From the NCBI GenBank assembly GCA_004026145.2, contig CP034975.1, positions 10,325,418 to 10,389,417 on the forward strand: a stretch of DNA of 64,000 nucleotides, read 5' to 3'. Both the position numbers and the translations under genes were made by a program. This DNA comes from Takifugu bimaculatus (Eukaryota > Chordata > Actinopteri > Tetraodontiformes > Tetraodontidae). Below, piece after piece: positions 40,901 through 49,900 of this stretch. The notes beneath the pieces were generated by a model that ran no database searches, was not told the origin of the DNA, and worked only from the letters and a program-made list of their open reading frames with translations. Positions within the stretch are counted from its first letter, which is position 1. Every line of letters begins with the position of its first letter.

Positions 40901-43900
40901 AGCAATCTATAAACAATGAAGATGAATTTTCCATTTTAATAACAACACTGGAGTTTATGCACATCAAATACACCATGCAACCAACAGTGCACATGTATGC
41001 AATGCCAACTGGCTGACGACCTGTGTTTAAACATAGCGTGTCTTCGAAACTAGATAAAAACACCAGACATGACTTGCTGTCTCCCTAAAATTCACCACAA
41101 TATTTAACAGAATACTACGTGTCTGTGATGGAAGAATAGTTTAATTGGGCTGAACGTACTCATTCAAACTCCAGAAGTTTTGCCCAAGCAGGATTGTAAA
41201 TACTATATCTTTTATTTGTCATGCTCATGGCCTGATGGTGTTCATTTGTTCTATCTCCTTCCCCAAAAGGACACTCAGTACTTGTGGTTTGATTTGAATT
41301 TTCTTTCTTTGAGCACTGGATGCAACAGTTATCACATGATTGTACATATGCATGACATAAGCTATAAAAGTTGGAAAAAAAACCAAACAGGAACAACATA
41401 GATACAAAAGCTCTAACAGGCTCTAACACTCTGAACTAATGACTCAACAACCTTTGACATAGGCTATGCTGCCGCCCAGAGGATATCTCCCAACATACCA
41501 CATCATTCTCAATCGACACACATCTTTCCTGACCCACCTTTCTCTGCACTTTGTTCACTACTGGAAACCCAGAGCAGTTGCAGCATTACTCCTCCCCTCA
41601 CAGAGTAAGGCTCAGGTCACTTTTAACAGATAATTTAATTTTTTTTTGTACTTCTGATTTATACTCTTATCATTTAATAATTTATTTAAACAATAAAGCA
41701 TCTATTCTATATGAAAATAGTACATGCAAATATATTACTTTTCTTTTACAGCTTAATACATATACAGATGGATACCTTGTGCTACCTCACTCCTAGTACA
41801 GATGGGGACCACGCTCCAGAATGTCTGCTGGAAAGCTGCATCTACATGGAAACTGCCAATACCATAGGACAGATGCTGCAGCAAAACAAACATAAGATTG
41901 TCATAGAAAAAACAACAAGTGACCAGCCCAGTTTGGGATGCTTACACACAGGCAGGATTTGGTCGTTGCGTGGTTATAGTCATCATAAGGAAAGGTGTGG
42001 TCACAACTCTATATATCCCCTAAACTGTCTAATCTTGTCTCAACTATCAGCCACCATGGGTTCCTTTCAGTAGTTGCCTAATAATTCTATATAAAAGCAG
42101 AAAAAATCTGAAAGACAATAAAAATGTGTTTCAAGGACTAATTTCCTCATGTGATAGGCTGTTGACAGGAACAATAGCATAGAATTTTTTTTGCACCTTG
42201 TTGTCTAGTATGACAAGGTTTATCATGAAATAGTAAATGATAAAGTGTTATAATGTAAACATGAGGCAATTGCTAAAAGTAGGGCACTGCAGCTCTCCTT
42301 TTAAGCTAGAACAAGGATACAAACACCTACATAAGCCTGCGGCATTGCCTGTGTTTTTATGTAAATAGATCTAAAAAATTTTGAGGTTTGCTAAATTTGC
42401 ACATGGGCGTTTGAAATGTATAATTTCTATTTGCATTCTAAACCATAAAATGGTTCTTTAAATGTAAGATATAATATATAAAATATCCAGCTTCTTCTTA
42501 CTTGGATTTTAATTTGAAAAACTCTGCTCTAGTATAATGAACTTAAAGTGTAGATGCGATTTCTATCATGCATGTCTGATACTGACCAAATATCTCTCAG
42601 AGGAGATGCTGACCAGGATGAGATCATCTCCCACTCTGACTTTCTCTCCTTCCGAACGCTGCTTTGATGCTGGATGGATGGTCCACCAACATGCCTCTCC
42701 TACGCAGAAAGAAACAAATTGATAAGAAAAACGGATATGAATGACTTACAAAGCCGCAAAACGTGTATATGATTTTTGGAATTTGGACTTTACTGTAACA
42801 TTTGAATATAAATGATGAAATAAGAACAGACCAGATCTATAGAAGAAGGAAAACCAGTATAAAATACCATCCCTATATTGCTGGAGAATCTTTTTTTTTT
42901 TTTTTCAAATTTAAGCCTGCAATATGGTTAGCAAAACGTACACTGCAAGTACATTAGTGACAGTTCTTTAGGCTAAATGTCAGTTCCTTGTTGTTAGTGA
43001 CATGTGACAAGTATAAAAGAACTAATGCAAAACATTCAAGATATTTTGTTGGTGTCAAATTTAAAAGAATTATAACAATAAAAACATCAATAATAACAAT
43101 AAAATATAGGTCAAATTCCTTAACATAGTGGGAAAAGAAGTTAAAAGAAGAGGTAGGATTGACAAGAAAAATGGACTGAAATAGACCACGCTGTGGAGTT
43201 GTCCTACCTGTGCTGTTGTCCTGCAATCCCACATCAAAGGCAAGTTTGTCTGTAGACGAGCGGGAGGTAGACAAACAGCACAAGTACTACACAGAAGAAA
43301 ACAGCATGGGGTCATTCTAACTAACAATTCAAAGCATACTTTTGGAGATCTATTTAGCAGTTTCACAAATTCTATTTCTTAACAAGCTATAAAAAGCCAG
43401 TCAGTATGATTGATTTAAAGAAAACTAAACATGAGACAAAATTTTATTCCATAAGACTACTTTAAAATATAGGAACCTTTGTAAAAAATAATAAAAAATA
43501 AAGCAGCATCAGACATAAGTAATGCGATTTAAAAAAAGGAAAGAAGCCTTCCTATGTCCACAAAATTACATAAGATAATTTAAAAAAAAAAAATCAATTT
43601 CTATCAATTTGACTGAATTTGACTATTTGGTTTAAAACAGTGTACTGTACTAGGTGTTACCGTTTACCATAAACCACTTATGTAAATAAAAAGAACTTAT
43701 TCCAAAACTGGTGGAATTTTAGCAGATTTTGTGTGTATGCATGTGTGCGCACTAACCATTCCACTATACGAGTGTCGGAGAAGGACAGCATGTCCGTAGA
43801 GTAAAGTCCTATGAGCCACCGTCTGATGAAGAGAAATTAGAGGCAGAGAATCAAGGACAAAAGGATTAAAGATGATTTGGAGCATTGTGACTTTCTTCCA

Positions 43901-46900
43901 CGGCTCTGTTGTCCAGTTTTAATGTTGGTGTGTCCAATATTGTGGATGCGCTGTCAACTCAGACAACTTATAATTGACAGTGAACTTGATGAGCTCATCT
44001 GTTGGATCACTTTGTAAGAGCAAAACTGGTGAGTGAGTATTAATGGGTGCTGGGAAACCCAGGTATTCAATGTGCTACACTTATTATTCTGCAAAACTGG
44101 ATGAGGAATAGATGAGTGGATTGGAGAGAGGACTGTATGTGCACTCCATACATTGTTTTTGACAAGAGGGATTGCACAACGGGGTAGTGTGACATAATGG
44201 CAAGATCAATGGCCAGAAGTGGCTGATGGCATTTGACAGGAATTGAGTGGAGAATACCAATTGCCTGGGTCACAAGTCTGGTTGACTGAATTTTTGGGAT
44301 GATCTAAATTATTATCGATAAAGAATTCCTCGAAATGACAACATGATTCATATGCCTACATGCCCGCCTCCCAGTTAGCTCCCGTGGCCTCAAACTCTCA
44401 GTGTTTATTTTATCACCCCATCATATCCCCTATGGAGAGGGCAAGTGTCTGATGAACCAGCTAACTACCACCACAACACCAGCACCCCAGCACCTAGCAT
44501 TAGCTTTCCTGTATCATCCTGACTGTGTTTAGCTAGCCTACCTCTGAACTGCTACTTCTCCCGAGTCAGCTCTGTGACAATGTTAAATGTTCTAAAGAGC
44601 AACAGGAATTGTGCAGCCATTTTTTTAGCCTGTGGGTATTTTGTTTAAGACAGGTCTGTGTTGATACTTACTCCCTCAACTTTCTCCTCTCTACTGGCCA
44701 GGATCTCCTGTAAAGCTCGTACAGACAATGACTGTTCCAACACGAAGGCACAGATGGACAGATCTGGGGGCACATTCTGGAGACACAAGAAAACACATTA
44801 TGCCAAAAATGGTATAATAATCAACTTTACACTTACCACAATAATACATTTTAAATGTGGTTGCATTTCTGAAGGGTTTTAAACTGTGGCCACCCAGTGA
44901 TTCTCATTCCAACATGACAAACTATTACTTGAATTTTTAAAAAAAAGTCCTGTAAGTTATAAGTGGTGTCTCCATAACTCTGACTTTTTCTGCACAAAGA
45001 TGTGTGATTACATTCGGATAAAGTGGAGTTGGGTGCCAAGACAACATCCTGAACAGAGCTCAACAGCTGTTCATCTCATTCAATAATACAATACAACATA
45101 ATATTACAATAATACAGCACATAACAGAATCAGAAAAGGCTATGAAATAATGTTAAACAAGTGAAACAGAAAATACTGGATATCTTCTCTGTGTTTGTTT
45201 TGAGTTAGTGTGTATGTTAGGGATGCAACACTTGCAACATACACTTTGCCAATGATTCAATATGTATCTTGGTTTTCAGATCATGGTTTTATTAGAGTTT
45301 TGGTTCATATTCTTAAGGACAAGAAAAAAATACTACGTTTTTCCCCCAAATTCTTACTTATTTTGCCAAATAGCACATACCCAAAAAATGAAATGGGTAT
45401 ATTGTATTTCTACCTTGTGTATTGTAAAATAAAATAAACAAAATTGTTTAAAAAATAAGTTTAAAAAAATACTTTATAATATTTTATAATACTTTATAAA
45501 ATACTGAGGGTTTAAGGAAGAAGAAAACTGGTAAAACAAGGCTCGTGGGCTTTTTTCACTTTGTCCTCAAATTTCATACATATTCGTAATTATGTTTTGG
45601 GTGAAAAGGTTGTGACCAAGGTGGATCGAGGACTTTAATTTTACCAGGTGAGTGAAATCGCACGTCTCCAACCATTGAAAAGGGTTGCAAATATTTGGTG
45701 CTGAACATCCTGAATGTGACAGTATTTTTTTTGTGTTTATCTGAGTTGGCAGAATATGGTTGTTGAGGAACAAAAAAGGGTATTCAAAAGCACATCTGAA
45801 AGACTCCCAGGCTGTGAGTAACTCTATGCAGCTTTTTCGGGTGTCTTTCACTAAGGACAATCTTCCATTGGTCCACTCTGCCATACAGCCGTTTCGGTGC
45901 AGAACTGCAGCAACGGTTGTCCATCTGAAACTTTCTCCAACTCTATACAGGATCTGTGGAGCTCATGAGCTCAATGGTGAGAGTGTTGCCTCTCTCACCA
46001 AAGCCCCCCCACCAAACTGTTCAGTGTGTTCAGACAGCCAGCTGTAGGAAGAGTCTTTCATCTGATAATGATGGAGACCGCTGAAGTCTTTGAAACAATA
46101 AATGAAGCAGATTTTTTTTTTTTTTTCCTAGCATTGCCCAGATCTGTCTGTCGCTGCAGCTCTGTCCCTGAGTTCTTGGATCTCATTTTTCTCTGAAGCG
46201 CAATAGAAGTTGTAAGGCGACAGGCGTGTGCCTTAAAAAGCAGATCCACTCCATATAATTCAGCACAGATGGGCTCTGATGAAGGTGGAGAGCCATCTCA
46301 AAGCTGAACAAAAGAAAGGGATGGCACCTGACTGACCTACATGAACAAAGCAAAGAGGGTGAATACTTATGTTCATGTGATATTTCAGTTTCATTTAAAA
46401 AATCTTAAATTGTGGGTTTGGGCTGTCCTTGTGAGGTACCTAGTGTAGACTGTTGACCATAAGAAATAGTGAAAATTTAACTCTACATGGGAAGCGATGC
46501 TTGCAGTCATTTTTTGTCAACTATTATTGTTCATTCATCATTGTGCTCAACACAGAGGCTGAAATGATCCGACACTGCAGATTTAAAAGCCGGTGGTGTG
46601 TCTTCTCTCACTAGTCGTGTGAGAACTGCTCACTGTGTGTGAATCACACAGAGCTTACAACACGTGGAAACGAATGTGCTAATGAGATTAATCCAAAACC
46701 AAGCACAACTGACAACAGTGTATGTAACAAAACACAAGTGATTTGCATCTGTTACATCTCTAATGTATTTTCACATGAAATTAAAACTTAGTTTAAAAAA
46801 AAAAGCTACACCAGTAACTTTCTCCGGATGCATTGGTTGATGGGCATGCACGTGTTCTATTTTGAATAATTGTAAGAATCTCTGTTCTGGTAGAGATAAT

Positions 46901-49900
46901 GCAACAAACTGCAACATAATGAACTCATGCCAATACCTTGGAGTTAGAGATGGATTCTAGGAAGCAGAGTCTGTTTCCAAAGCCTTCGGCAGCCAGACAG
47001 ATTTTCTGTTGGTCATTATGGATTGTTGCTGAGCACTGAAGTACCACCTCATCATCCTGTGAACACAGTTAATGATAAAATAATGCCATCATACAAAGTG
47101 GGTCAGCACTGATGCAGAAAAGGCTTTTGATTCTGTTGGGATGAGAACTGCTAAACTTGGTTGTACAACACTTCAGCTTTTAATACATGTGGTCTTAAAT
47201 CCTTAAAATACAATTTGCCAGCAGCCCGAATCAAAATAAATGGCGGTCTTTCTAGCACAATATCTTGGGAACAGGGATGCCTGCAAGGCTGTCTACTGAG
47301 TCCCATCCTGTTTGTATTATTCATAGAGCAAACAGGAAGCAACACAACAGCCATACATAGCACATACATTGGAAAATGCACAAGTATGTGTGAGACCAAA
47401 TAGCCACTGTACAGGCACATGGCCCAATACAGGAGAGCCTTCTCCTCAAGACAGAATTCAGCTGTTCATTTACACTTAAATGATAAGAGACACGAATTCG
47501 AAGACAGCAATGTTCATGTTTTGACTGGAAAAAAAACTGGAAAAATCTATCACTGACCAGAGGAGGAGGCTGAAGACACCCGTAGCCAGCCACCTGGAAA
47601 GCTGTGCAAAGTTTTACAATTATTCAAACCCAACAGTACACAGGGGGACCCACACCCCTTTAATAATTCAAACCCCCTCTAACAAGAACATTCAGTAAAC
47701 CAGCACAGTATGTAAAACTGGGATTCCCACTGGTTAATTTAGAACTGAAGAAGCGTCTTGGATAAAAAGTTTAACATCTTTGGAAAAACTAAAGGAAGCC
47801 CAGCTGTTTTTTTAAAGCTAAAAGTTCTCAGCTGTTATTTATTTTACTGTCAATACCCAGGGAAGTACCAACTAACGTGTCAGTCATCCAGGTCAAAAAG
47901 AATCTTGGCTTGGGAGAATTCAACTGGACGTCTGTTTTCAACATTTCAGCTCCTATCCAATACACTTCTTCAGTTATAAACTAGCGGGAATCCCAGAGTT
48001 ATATACTGTCCTGATTTACTGAACGCTGTCGTTAGTGGTCATGCACATCAAAATTGTAAGTGGATCTGTGCTATGCTAAAGACATTAAGATGGCTAAGCA
48101 AACAGCAACTGTTCAGTGAGTATATTTATTTTTATATTTGCAGATGAACTAACCGCCACTGCTCCCCCACCTAGCTTGTCAGTGATTAGCTGGAATATGA
48201 TTTGCTATATCTTGTTGCACTGCCTGTCCCCCTAGTGTTTTTTGAACTTTACAGCCCTCAAGTTATATATCCAGAGACTGGAAAATTTGTTCACTGGGCA
48301 GGATTTCCATCAAAACTGAAATCACGTAGAAATCATGTAGGATCACAGAATGCACCTTTAATTACATCAATAGATGTAATTACATAGAAGCTTCTTCTCA
48401 AAACAGGTTTCCTATATACATTTATTTAAATACGTGCATTTAAATCATGAGAAGAAGCTATTGATGTAACAGGTTTCCTATATACATTTGACTGATATTT
48501 TTAACGTGGCATTTAATAGTGGCCTAGTAGATAAGAGTAAATAGTAGTAAATTATTGTGATCATTTCATTTTTTGTCAGAAAAACACAAAAAAGATAACA
48601 CACATTTTGCCAAAACAACCCCACATCAGTGATTCATGAATATTTAAAACGGAGGCACATCAGACATAAGGGCTGGTTAGCTATGGATCGACATAGTTAA
48701 ATTGGCTTTTTAGATTAATCATGCCATTTTGGCCAAGGATGAATAATTCAACATGGGGGATATACTTTCTAATATTTTACATTTGAAGCAGTGAAGATTT
48801 GTTTAAATTACTCCTGTTACACCGTAGGTCCGTCTGTCCCTGCATCTCCACAGCCGATTATAATGGCAGTGGGCAGATCTTATGCTGTTTAGGCCATTTG
48901 CATTCTATTAAACTGCATTTTTTTATCCACACACATTCAGTGGCTACTTAAAATTATCTGAGGGGGTTACATCAAGAAATCAGATATTTTGCAAAACTAG
49001 TTTTAAAACAAATACTCGTGAAGACCACGATTCTGTGTTTACAATAGTCTGTAAACATGGACTTTACAGATGATTACATGATGGTGATATTCCAGATACC
49101 ATATGAAATGACAGATATGGAATATCTTTAATTTTAAATATATTGTTGAAAGCGTATAATGGTGAGATGTTAAACTTGTGAACTGAATTCAGATCATTAC
49201 AAAGGTAACAGTTTGAAATCCGGTAGAACGTTGCACCACTGTGAGAGCTAATGATTTTAACTCCATCAACCTACAACTTCATCTTTTCATCTGGGCAAAG
49301 GACATTAAATACATATACAGATATTAAATACCTATACATAGCATGGTGCTCACACCTTTCTTGTCATGCAATGTCATTTTTGTAATTAATCGCGTAGTGA
49401 TTGTGGGGATGATTTCAAGTCTCAAAGTGCAGAAGCAATTGAACTTTGCCATTGTCACGGATATTTAAGAATTTTGAAAATTATGGCGGCGCAATATATT
49501 TGCATGTATTAGTTCCTCGTCAAGAAAAACGTTTTAAAATGCTTTTCAAGCAGAGATGATGTCAATTCCCTTAGAGTGTTAAATGGATGCTTCTAAAACA
49601 TGAGCGTGCGGACAGCGCACTATTCTGATGCTTATGGATGACCAATACCGCCTCGCAGAACATTCCAACCACCTCCCAGTGGCTCTCGGAAGGTGTTCAT
49701 TTTCCAGCTGGTTTCGAGAGAATAGACAGGACCGGAGTCACACGTAACCAAAACGAGTGCGGGAAAGATCTGAAAACACGAAACAGCAGGCGTCGCGCTG
49801 CTTCAACTCCACCGCACCGCATTGCTCCTCCATTCCATCACGCCCATGACACGGTGTGTCCACAGGTCCCTGCTATGTCAGCATCACTCTGATCTGGATT

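Larger units (their letters stand above)
39903..42586. other. ryr2 introns 6-8 around exons 7 and 8
   Basis: Apart from the exons at 40701-40797 and 41776-41875, these AT-rich introns show nothing I recognise. Confidence 0.5.
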
